Shown in pieces: positions 17,825-25,818 of a stretch of DNA of 64,000 nt. The notes under the pieces are model-generated. The model was not told the origin of the DNA, searched no databases, and was given only the letters and a program-made list of their open reading frames with translations. This stretch comes from G963677485 sp964519405 (GTDB lineage: Bacteria > Armatimonadota > HRBIN16). A program made the position numbers and the translations under genes. Within the stretch, counting starts at the first letter, position 1. Every line of letters begins with the position of its first letter. The stretch spans positions 18,416 through 82,415 of the forward strand of contig CAZFLA010000002.1 of NCBI GenBank assembly GCA_964519405.1, written 5' to 3'.

Positions 17825-20203
17825 TCATACCTGAGGAGCGTCATTTGGAATGCTTACCGAAACAATGGTGCCTATATCGGAATTGCTGCGAAAGCTGATA
17901 TCGCCCCCCATGCGCTGCACTACCTTCTTAACCAATGCCAAGCCTAAGCCTAGCTGCCCAGATTCGTCCTTTGGACTAAGTGTTTCAAAAAGATCAAAAA
18001 TCCGTGCATGATACCTAGGAGCAACACCCACGCCGTAATCGCGTACATATATCGTAAAGCAGTCTGCCAGTATCTTGGCCGATATCACGACTGGTGAACC
18101 TTTGGCATATCCATGGCTCACCGCATTTTCAACAAGTTCCAGTAATACTATCCGTATGAGGCCAGCGTCTATGTTAGCTTCATCAGGCACCATAACTACT
18201 ATCTCACTACGTTCACGAGCATGGCACTCGTCTAAAACTTCATCAACTAACCTCTTTAAGTTTACCGCTTGAACAATCGGTTGTATACGTCCTATACGCA
18301 TAAACTCCAGAAGTCCAGATAACAACCTATCTGTTCGATATGAACGCTCGATGATGGTATTCAACATTTCATTAGCTGAAGCATCCAAGTGGTTCTTGTA
18401 ATCGGTTTTAATCCACTGTGCTAATGTGCTGATACTACGTGTAGGTGCTTTTAAATCATGGGCCACGGCATGGATAATTTGCTGTAGCTCGGTATTCGTT
18501 TCCTGTAGTTCCGTTAACAGCTGCTCCTTCGCAGATTCAGCATGACGCCTCAAAGTAATATCACGCATGAAGTACAGGTAGGAAGGCTTCGATTGGTAAC
18601 TGATCTCTGCTCGTGTCACCTGAAGGTAACACATAGCTCCGGCTCTCATTATCACTAATTCCTGCCCATCAGAAGGCAGATACTCACCTATCTGCATATA
18701 ACGGCTCATCAACTGACCACGTATTTCGTCGGCACGCACAGCCAGCCATTTCACGATCTGTTTATTAGCTGCCAGGACGGTGCTGTCGTCAATGGCGACG
18801 ATGAGAATACCTTCTGGAGCCGAGTCAAAAACTCGTCGGAATCTTGTTTGACTATACTCACGATTGAGCAGCGCATCTCGGGTTAGGATGTACGATGACC
18901 CCATCACCACAAAAACAACAGTCATCGCAAAGCACACCATGATCACTGCAAGCCGGTATCGTGCAATCTGCTTAAGCCAGAGCTGCCCGGTTACATCCAT
19001 ACCTAGTACAGCAACGACCTGTTTGCTCTGATTGATAATCGGCGCATATGCCGAGACAAACACACCCCACCGATCTTCAGATGGGTCATCAAATCCTGCT
19101 GTGTTCTGAGTGAACATCCGGCATGTGGTTTCATCGGCTTCAGTATATACCTGCATGGGAGGGGAATATACAGGCGATTCTTTGTCTTCGCAGTCGGCAA
19201 GGAACACCACTTTGTTGTTTTTCTTACCGAGCAGATATACAAAGCGTGTATCAGCATTTACTGCCCTTACTTTACCAAGCTGCTCTCTGAAATAATCGAG
19301 ATACCCGCGATACTGCGGCGCATCGGTTTCATATAGTCTTTCCACTTCCTGTGGACTGATATTAGCAGCCGCTGTTTGGGCACGCCCTACGAGTGATTTT
19401 CTAAACTGGTGCTGACCGAACTGGCCGCCTTGCTTGCAGCATATTGCCCCAATTATCAACGCAGCCACCAAATATACGGCAACATACGGTTGATAAGGGG
19501 TTACCCGATCCTTGCCAAACTTACGAGCATCATCTTCATTACAGTTCTTTGCGTATAACATCACGAAGATAAAAAACATCGCTGCGGCTGCTAGCTGGTA
19601 ATACTCCACCGGTATACCTTGCTGTTCGGTAAACGCAGCCAAAGACATGCAGGATAAGTGGATTGACTGATCACTCAGCATCCCTATGTAGGTAGTGGTA
19701 CCACATAACACGATAGCGACCGCACCCAGGCTGAGTATTCGTCGGTTCATGACATACGAACTCGTCTTGGGACGCAGCATAGCATATGCGGCGACAATGG
19801 AGCTGACTAATGCTAATAACATGACAATCATGTTTTGAATTGGTCGGTTGGCCGTGAAATACGTAATAACTGCTAGTATTAACGGAACAGCAATCATACG
19901 CCATACAGCACCACGCTTGCCAGTTGAGGACCTAACGCCAAACTCCAGCAAACACAGAAATGACAAACAAAGCATATAGAAACCAGTGACACAGTATATG
20001 TGTTCTAGTCCAATACTAACTGAAGCCACCACACTCCAAGCATGGATTGTCTGAAGTATAGCGAACGAGCTGAGCCACTTCCAGGGATACCACAACACAT
20101 CGCGCCAACGCATCCGATACACTTCAATAGCTGCCAGCAACATCAGCAACCCATAGCAGCCCAGAACATAGTCCAGCGAATAATCAAAAACGCTGCTGAT
20201 CAA
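17825..20203 (-). CDS. Membrane sensor histidine kinase with 7-TM N-terminus, extracytoplasmic loop and PAS domain
   Basis: 792 residues from a TTG with CAGGAG 8 bases upstream, four bases after the preceding gene. Residues 1-250 hold about seven hydrophobic helices like the MASE/7TM sensor groups. A Cache-like extracytoplasmic region (~265-420: FVYLLG, GMDVTGQLWL) is closed by another helix. A PAS domain (~455-570), HisKA with AVAHDLKAPTRS, and HATPase with NAVSHGYA, DYGVGV and GLGLALVKKV complete it. It is probably cotranscribed with the kinase at 20208-22145. Confidence 0.92.
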   Translation of the reverse strand: MISSVFDYSLDYVLGCYGLLMLLAAIEVYRMRWRDVLWYPWKWLSSFAILQTIHAWSVVASVSIGLEHIYCVTGFYMLCLSFLCLLEFGVRSSTGKRGAVWRMIAVPLILAVITYFTANRPIQNMIVMLLALVSSIVAAYAMLRPKTSSYVMNRRILSLGAVAIVLCGTTTYIGMLSDQSIHLSCMSLAAFTEQQGIPVEYYQLAAAAMFFIFVMLYAKNCNEDDARKFGKDRVTPYQPYVAVYLVAALIIGAICCKQGGQFGQHQFRKSLVGRAQTAAANISPQEVERLYETDAPQYRGYLDYFREQLGKVRAVNADTRFVYLLGKKNNKVVFLADCEDKESPVYSPPMQVYTEADETTCRMFTQNTAGFDDPSEDRWGVFVSAYAPIINQSKQVVAVLGMDVTGQLWLKQIARYRLAVIMVCFAMTVVFVVMGSSYILTRDALLNREYSQTRFRRVFDSAPEGILIVAIDDSTVLAANKQIVKWLAVRADEIRGQLMSRYMQIGEYLPSDGQELVIMRAGAMCYLQVTRAEISYQSKPSYLYFMRDITLRRHAESAKEQLLTELQETNTELQQIIHAVAHDLKAPTRSISTLAQWIKTDYKNHLDASANEMLNTIIERSYRTDRLLSGLLEFMRIGRIQPIVQAVNLKRLVDEVLDECHARERSEIVVMVPDEANIDAGLIRIVLLELVENAVSHGYAKGSPVVISAKILADCFTIYVRDYGVGVAPRYHARIFDLFETLSPKDESGQLGLGLALVKKVVQRMGGDISFRSNSDIGTIVSVSIPNDAPQV

Positions 20204-20207
20204 TATG

Positions 20208-22145
20208 CTACTCCTGGGGCACTAGCGAAGACGGTGTATCTGCGCTTTTGGGCAAAGTAAACCAGAACGTGCACCCTTGGTTAACAGCAGAATCAACCCA
20301 TATCCTACCTTTGTGCAGCTCAACTATCTTGCGAACCAACGATAAGCCAATTCCTGTGCTGTCGGGATTATCGTCTTTGTTTGATAGCGTTTGGAATATC
20401 CCGAAGATCATCTCATGATACTTAGGGTCGATACCAGGACCGTTGTCCCTTACGCCAAACCGCCACATATCGCCGTCATCACGACAGCACACCTCTACCG
20501 CGCACTTTTCCTTGTCATTATGTTTGATTGCATTACAGATGAGGTTTTGAAACAGTTGAATCATTCTTACAGGATCAGCGTCGATATGTGGAAGGTTGGG
20601 TTGTATCACTAGCTCACAGTTAGCGGGTGGGTTCACTAACCCAACGACGTCATTCAATAGTTGGTCCATGTTGATGTGCGACACCTGTTCCGATATCCGC
20701 CCGACACGACTATACTCCAGTATGCCATCGATAAGCTGTTGCATACGCACGGCTCGTTCTTTTAGTATCCGCAGGTTCTCTTTTCCATCCTCAGGCAGAA
20801 TCTCGGTATAGTCTGCAACCAGCCAGTCAGCCAACGTGCTGATGCTGCGCAAAGGGGCCTTGAGGTCGTGGCTAACTACATACGCAAATTCCTGCAGCTC
20901 ACGATTGACCACCGACAGCTGCTCACTTTTCTGTTCAATGAGCGTTTCCGCTCTCTTTCTGTCAGTGATATCTATCAATTCTACTACGTAATGTGTCATC
21001 TCACCCAACGTATCAACTACCGGTGAGAAGCGTGCTAAGCATGTTATTGCCGCACCAGTTGGTGACTTACCTGATAATTCGCCATTCCATGGTTGACCGT
21101 TATATATCGACTGGTGAATTTGATACAAAATCTTAGGGTCGGCACCTGCTGGAATCAGCGCATCAAGATTCATTAACCGAACATCTTGTTCATCGGTGTG
21201 AAGGTGTCTTAAGAGACTTGGGTTGATGTAGTCTATCTTACCTTCCGCGGTTATAACGGCAAACATCCCGCTGCTCTGTTCAAAAAGATGCCACAGTTGC
21301 TTCAGTCGTCGTTCATTAGCTCGATGTTCAGTAACATCACGCGAAACTGCTTGATACGCAACTACCTTGCCTTCTGTTCCCCGTATAGCTTGAAACACAG
21401 TGTCTAGCCACACATACACGCCAGATGCGGTTAAGAATCTATGCTCAAAGCTGATCGATTGCTTGTCATCCATGCTATTACGCACTATTTTACGAACTAC
21501 AGGTGCGTCTTGAGGGTGGATAAACTCAAATGCTGACCTGCCAAGCATCTGCTCTGGCAGCCATCCCACGGTGCTCTGTATCGACTTCGATACATATGTG
21601 AAACACCCTTCTGTATCGGTTATGACTACAGAATCGCCTACCGAGTTGGCGATTGTCTGGAAGCGCCGTTCAGCCTCTTCAAGCTGAGCATTTAGGTTTT
21701 GCAGCCGGCTGACATCGCGCACTAACGCGATGTAGCCATCGTTGTGGCATGCCATGAGCACACAGAACGTTTGGTCTGCTTGGTCTTGCTTCTCACAAGA
21801 GACAGTAATATTGAATTCTGAGGTAGTGTCATGTGTACGGCAATGGTCTACAGCATCAATGATGGTATTATACTGGCTGCGTGACACAATCTCAGACACA
21901 TGCGATCCTATAAGATTATGTGGGTTGCAGTGGATAACCTTCGTTAGGTAACAGTCAGTGATATGACCATCATCATCAAGCATAAAAATGCCGTCAAGTA
22001 CGTTCATCAAAGCCGTCGCCATCTCACGGCACCCATCACAAGCTCCTAGCTGTAGAGCTCTTAGGAACTCGCCCTTATGCTCCGCAATTAGCTGCGCGTT
22101 CGAGCTGCCATTTTCAAACTCCTGCATCATAGCCTGCCAATTCAT
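20208..22145 (-). CDS. Cytoplasmic PAS-domain sensor histidine kinase
   Basis: 645 residues with no membrane helix. Three PAS-like units can be read: ~40-150, ~160-275 (VVITDTEGCFTYVS) and ~290-405 (MFAVITAEGKIDYIN). HisKA follows with YVVSHDLKAPLRSIS and HATPase with NAIKHND, RDNGPGID and TGIGLSLVRKI. A CDGC motif lies near residues 34-40 (QLGACDGCREM), which could bind a metal or sense redox. AGGAGG lies 12 bases before the ATG. It is the first gene of the minus-strand signalling block and is divergent from the GspF-like gene. Confidence 0.92.
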   Translation of the reverse strand: MNWQAMMQEFENGSSNAQLIAEHKGEFLRALQLGACDGCREMATALMNVLDGIFMLDDDGHITDCYLTKVIHCNPHNLIGSHVSEIVSRSQYNTIIDAVDHCRTHDTTSEFNITVSCEKQDQADQTFCVLMACHNDGYIALVRDVSRLQNLNAQLEEAERRFQTIANSVGDSVVITDTEGCFTYVSKSIQSTVGWLPEQMLGRSAFEFIHPQDAPVVRKIVRNSMDDKQSISFEHRFLTASGVYVWLDTVFQAIRGTEGKVVAYQAVSRDVTEHRANERRLKQLWHLFEQSSGMFAVITAEGKIDYINPSLLRHLHTDEQDVRLMNLDALIPAGADPKILYQIHQSIYNGQPWNGELSGKSPTGAAITCLARFSPVVDTLGEMTHYVVELIDITDRKRAETLIEQKSEQLSVVNRELQEFAYVVSHDLKAPLRSISTLADWLVADYTEILPEDGKENLRILKERAVRMQQLIDGILEYSRVGRISEQVSHINMDQLLNDVVGLVNPPANCELVIQPNLPHIDADPVRMIQLFQNLICNAIKHNDKEKCAVEVCCRDDGDMWRFGVRDNGPGIDPKYHEMIFGIFQTLSNKDDNPDSTGIGLSLVRKIVELHKGRIWVDSAVNQGCTFWFTLPKSADTPSSLVPQE

Positions 22146-22328
22146 GGTCAGTATGAACCTCCTTGCACCAATAAAAAACCATCAATTAGCAATGCTGGCC
22201 AAGTGCATTTATACTAATTGCTGTATGGACACAATATTGCTTGCCGAAACATACATTTACTTCGATGGCGTGAAGCGTATACATCTATTGTAATCTTCAC
22301 ACCCCTCGTTTGCATAGGGGAAAACACG
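22146..22328. other. Divergent intergenic region
   Basis: 183 bases between the divergent histidine kinase and GspF-like genes. It must hold promoters in both directions, but no clear pair of -35/-10 boxes stands out. Confidence 0.4.
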
Positions 22329-23582
22329 TTGCCTTTGTTCACATATCGGGCTTTAGATAATAATAACAGGTTACAAAAAGGTGAAATCTCGGCTCCTAAC
22401 CGAGGTGAAGCCTTCCTTTTACTGCGGCAGCGAAATCTTCGGCCGACCGAAGTGTTGATGCAGGGGCAAACATCAAGCGCAAAAATAGCATCACCAGCCA
22501 TAGAAACCTCACAGCGAGCAACTCAACAGGTAGGCAGTGCGCTGCGTGGATCGTTGTCTATCGGCCAACAAATGTTGTTCTTCACTACCCTTCAGCAAAC
22601 CCAAAACGCGGGATTCACTTTGGCTGCAGCATTTGACATGCTAGCCACTCAATCTCGCGGCCGGCTGCGCTACCTCGCAAGCCAAATGAGCAAAGCACTG
22701 CAAGCTGGCGGCAGCCTCGGCGATGAAATGGACCGGTATCAAAACTACTTCACTCCGCCTTGTGCCGCATTGATCAGGGCAGGCGAGGTTTCCGGTAAAG
22801 TGCCTGAAATGGCAGCCGAGTGCAACCGCCTACTGGCCACAGTGGTCGCAGCCCGAAGGCAGGCGATTACTGAGATGATTATACCTATAACCGTCATCGC
22901 AGCAGCACTTTTGATGCCAGCCGTGGTTTATATCGTTCTGTATTTTCTTGGCCAATCCATGGCTGTCGACCAAACTATCTATGTTGGATCAAAACTGGCC
23001 TTTCAAGGCGCTATACTGCGTTTTGGCATACTGATGGCGTTGATTGTGGGATGTGTGTTCATCAAACGGCTCAGCACCCACATACCGGCACTGCATAGAG
23101 CACTAGACAACATCGTGTGGCACCTGCCTATTACCGGGTCGCTTGTACGAACCGGTGCGCAGAGTCGTTTCCTAACGGCTTTAGGTGCACTTTACCGAGC
23201 AGGACTACCCCCTGCTCAGTGTCTAGAATATGCCAGCCAATCCGCTGGACAGATGGTTATATCCGATCGCACCCTGGCCCAGGTGCCAGTTGTACGCAAC
23301 GGCGGCAATATCGCGGATGCACTCGTTGCAGCGCGTATCATGCCCGTAATGGTAACCAGCCAAATCATAGTCGCCGAAACAAGCGGTAAGCTTGATGAAG
23401 CCACACTCTCGCTCACGACCGAATTGCAGGATATCCATCGCCACTCCATACGGCGATTCCTTGTCATTTTCGGCGTTGTCGCCCTGCTTGTAGCGGCCTA
23501 TTTTGCCTTCATAAGCATTTTGGGCATGGCCAAGGGCGGCATCAACAGTCTGCAGAACCAGATAAACAGTATTGACCAATGA
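22329..23582 (+). CDS. Type II secretion / type IV pilus inner-membrane protein, GspF/PilC-like
   Basis: About 417 residues from a TTG with AGGGG 8 bases upstream; the frame extends further but without a site. The start LPLFTYRALDNNNRLQKGEI is the classic beginning of the family (FxYxAxD...G). Two F domains follow: one at ~100-215 (LFFTTLQQTQNAG, GEVSGKVPEM) and a second at ~310-410 (RFLTALGALYRAGLP, AETSGKLDEA), each followed by membrane helices. It should form the platform of a type II secretion or pilus machine. No ATPase or pseudopilin gene is beside it, so this is an orphan copy with a DnaJ-like partner 9 bases downstream. Confidence 0.9.
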   Translation: MPLFTYRALDNNNRLQKGEISAPNRGEAFLLLRQRNLRPTEVLMQGQTSSAKIASPAIETSQRATQQVGSALRGSLSIGQQMLFFTTLQQTQNAGFTLAAAFDMLATQSRGRLRYLASQMSKALQAGGSLGDEMDRYQNYFTPPCAALIRAGEVSGKVPEMAAECNRLLATVVAARRQAITEMIIPITVIAAALLMPAVVYIVLYFLGQSMAVDQTIYVGSKLAFQGAILRFGILMALIVGCVFIKRLSTHIPALHRALDNIVWHLPITGSLVRTGAQSRFLTALGALYRAGLPPAQCLEYASQSAGQMVISDRTLAQVPVVRNGGNIADALVAARIMPVMVTSQIIVAETSGKLDEATLSLTTELQDIHRHSIRRFLVIFGVVALLVAAYFAFISILGMAKGGINSLQNQINSIDQ

Positions 23583-23591
23583 TGTGATGAT

Positions 23592-24710
23592 ATGAGACCT
23601 CCACTGCGTGATTACTATACAGTGCTGGGCGTAAAGCCAACAGCAACCCATGAGGAGATACGAAGGGCTTATCGCGAGCTAGCGCGGAAATACCATCCTG
23701 ACGTTGCCGGAGATAATACTCTGCGGTTATTTCAAGAGATAACCGAAGCGCACACCGTGTTGGGTAACCCTGCAAAGCGTAAAGAATACGATGAGTTGTT
23801 GGCAGCGCAAGAGCAGGCCAAGCATGGCGTTGGCGATATTCGCACCGAAGCACAGCGTCACCCCAATCCGGCTCAGGAGAAGGCTCGTAAAGCAGCGCAG
23901 TTTCTTCATGAGGCGCGTATTGCCCTCGCTAAGGGCAACTACCAGAGGGCACTTGACCAAGCCGAACGCTGCAATTCTATCGATAATAAAAATGCACAGG
24001 CGTATGAAATTCGCGCCGATGTGGCGTTAGCACGCCGGCAGCGTGATTTAGCAGCTCAGCTTTACAGCATGGCGATACAGTATGCTCCTCATAACCCTGC
24101 TCTGCAGCGAAAATACCACAGCGCCATTGAAAGTAAGCCATCTATCGGCTCCACACAAATAATGATGCTGGTACCGCGTATCTTGAGGATATTGGGTATG
24201 GGCGTTGGTTGGTCGTCTGTCGGTGCTGCTGTCTGTTCACCAATTTTGCTAGGGTATCAAGGCACAAGAACGCTGATCCACGGCGATATCGGCATCAAGC
24301 TATTCACAGCGATAGGCATCGCTTCTGTCATTGCTGGTCTCACCTTATCGCTGAGCGGTCAGCTTACGCGGCTCTCAGCTGAGATATGGTGGCCATCTTT
24401 ACGCCGAGAGCGCGAACCCCACATTCCTGGCGGAGGGTTGATGATGCTGTTGGGCAGCGTGGCTTTCCCAATTCTGATCGTTGCCTTTTCGTATTTGGGT
24501 ATAGCACTAAGGCGCTACGAAACAAAACTGCCAACCTTGGGATTAGTGGTTATTTCGCTGGCTTGTTGCTTTATTCTGTCTGCGCAGCCTCAGTTATTTG
24601 GCAAGGCTCAGTTTGAGCTGGTTCAGTTTATGTGGATTGGGGGATGCATCGGTTGGTTCGCCGCAATCTGCGGATGGGCAATTGGCGACGCCATCAGGAC
24701 ATCGGTGTAA
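23592..24710 (+). CDS. DnaJ-domain, TPR-like membrane protein
   Basis: 372 residues. The J domain (~7-72: YYTVLGVKPTATHEEIRRAY and the HPD motif in KYHPDVAG) is complete. Helical repeats of TPR type follow (~95-180: AQFLHEARIALAKGNYQRALDQAE, AQAYEIRADVALARRQ), then four or more membrane helices. DnaJ proteins recruit and stimulate DnaK; here the J domain would be held at the membrane. The 9-base gap to the GspF-like gene suggests coexpression, possibly a chaperone that helps membrane assembly or secretion substrates. It is not DnaJ itself: no Gly/Phe region or zinc domain. Confidence 0.88.
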   Translation: MRPPLRDYYTVLGVKPTATHEEIRRAYRELARKYHPDVAGDNTLRLFQEITEAHTVLGNPAKRKEYDELLAAQEQAKHGVGDIRTEAQRHPNPAQEKARKAAQFLHEARIALAKGNYQRALDQAERCNSIDNKNAQAYEIRADVALARRQRDLAAQLYSMAIQYAPHNPALQRKYHSAIESKPSIGSTQIMMLVPRILRILGMGVGWSSVGAAVCSPILLGYQGTRTLIHGDIGIKLFTAIGIASVIAGLTLSLSGQLTRLSAEIWWPSLRREREPHIPGGGLMMLLGSVAFPILIVAFSYLGIALRRYETKLPTLGLVVISLACCFILSAQPQLFGKAQFELVQFMWIGGCIGWFAAICGWAIGDAIRTSV

Positions 24711-24726
24711 CATGAGGCGATATAGC

Positions 24727-24761
24727 GCTGCTGCCTTGATGGTTTGCAACAAGACAGCAGC
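24727..24761 (+). terminator. Hairpin between convergent genes (possible terminator)
   Basis: GCTGCTG-C-CTTG pairs with CAAG-A-CAGCAGC around a short loop, with one C/A mismatch. It lies 16 bases after the DnaJ-like gene and 20 bases before the end of the convergent isomerase gene. No T tract follows, so intrinsic termination is uncertain. Confidence 0.4.
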
Positions 24762-24780
24762 TAGAACGCAGAGAACGCAG

Positions 24781-25656
24781 CTATTCGTCGGCGATGTATC
24801 TCTTCAGGTTAGCCAAGCCAATTTCCAGCGCTTGAAGGTTGTCTTCCATACCCTCAAACTCAATCGATAGAAATCCGTCGTAACCAGCGGCTTTCAGCAG
24901 CTTGATGCAGCCCTTCGTGTCTACATTGCCATGGCCCACAATGGCGCCTCGCAGCGCAGCCCCGCCTCGTGACCTAAACCAACCGGCACCGGGATCAGAG
25001 CAGATACTTTTCACATGGAAGTCTTTGGCATGAACGTGGAATGCATAAGGAGCCATTCGCTTAACAGCCATCAACGGTTCTTCGTCGGCACATAGGAAGT
25101 TGCCGATATCAACCAGCGCTCCGAAGTTAGGATTACCCACGCGCTTGATGAGCGCCTCAACACGGTCACTATCCTGGAAGAAGAAACCGTGATTTTCGAT
25201 CATGGTCTTCACGCCCTTATCAGCGGCATACTCTGTGACGCCAGCGTATCCACGAGCGACTACGGGCAAAGCCGTCATATAATCGGTGAGGTCATTCGGC
25301 TTACCCCGATATCCCCCAGTAGCGTCGTGACGCATCTTCGGTGCATCTAAAGCTGCAGCTACATCAACCTGAGCCTGCAGCCGCTTGATTTCGTCCTCAA
25401 CATCACCGCCGCAAGGTGGGTTCAAGAAATCCGCACCGATGGTCCAGCTCATAATCTCAAGGTTAGCTTCTTGGCAAGCAGCCTTCACACGGCATGCGGT
25501 ATCGACGATGCTGTCGCCGTCTCTGTTAGCTCCTAAATCGGTGAACTCGATACCTTCAAACCCCATATGTGCAGCGGCATTGATCACGCCGTAAACATCG
25601 AGTTTACCTTCTGACAGGTATCTTTGAAAACTGTAGCTGCTGACTCCGATCTTCAT
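24781..25656 (-). CDS. Sugar phosphate isomerase/epimerase family protein (TIM barrel)
   Basis: 291 residues of the xylose-isomerase-like/AP-endonuclease-2 superfamily. Typical parts are MKIGVSSYSF at the start, GFEGIEFTDLGA, TMIENHGFF, FGALVDIGNF, APYAFHVHAKDF and FLSIEFEG. The Glu, Asp, His and Glu metal-binding residues of the fold are visible. GGAGGAG precedes the ATG. There is no signal peptide, so it acts in the cytoplasm, probably on sugars or inositol-like compounds from polysaccharide breakdown. The exact substrate cannot be assigned. Confidence 0.88.
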   Translation of the reverse strand: MKIGVSSYSFQRYLSEGKLDVYGVINAAAHMGFEGIEFTDLGANRDGDSIVDTACRVKAACQEANLEIMSWTIGADFLNPPCGGDVEDEIKRLQAQVDVAAALDAPKMRHDATGGYRGKPNDLTDYMTALPVVARGYAGVTEYAADKGVKTMIENHGFFFQDSDRVEALIKRVGNPNFGALVDIGNFLCADEEPLMAVKRMAPYAFHVHAKDFHVKSICSDPGAGWFRSRGGAALRGAIVGHGNVDTKGCIKLLKAAGYDGFLSIEFEGMEDNLQALEIGLANLKRYIADE

Positions 25657-25723
25657 ATGTTGCTCTCCTCCGAATGTTAATATGGTGCAGTATCATCCGA
25701 TGGCACATCGATTTACCATAGAT

Positions 25724-25752
25724 TTGATATATTTGCATGTGATTTATACAAT
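25724..25752 (+). promoter_or_regulatory. Sigma-70-type promoter for the GH36 gene
   Basis: TTGATA at 25724-25729 and TACAAT at 25747-25752, spaced by 17 bases, lie 67 bases before the GH36 start codon. Confidence 0.5.
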
Positions 25753-25818
25753 GAGCAAGGAACTGTACCAAGTATTTGGATGCTATAGTCTATCATATCC
25801 CATATCTGAGGCATTTTG

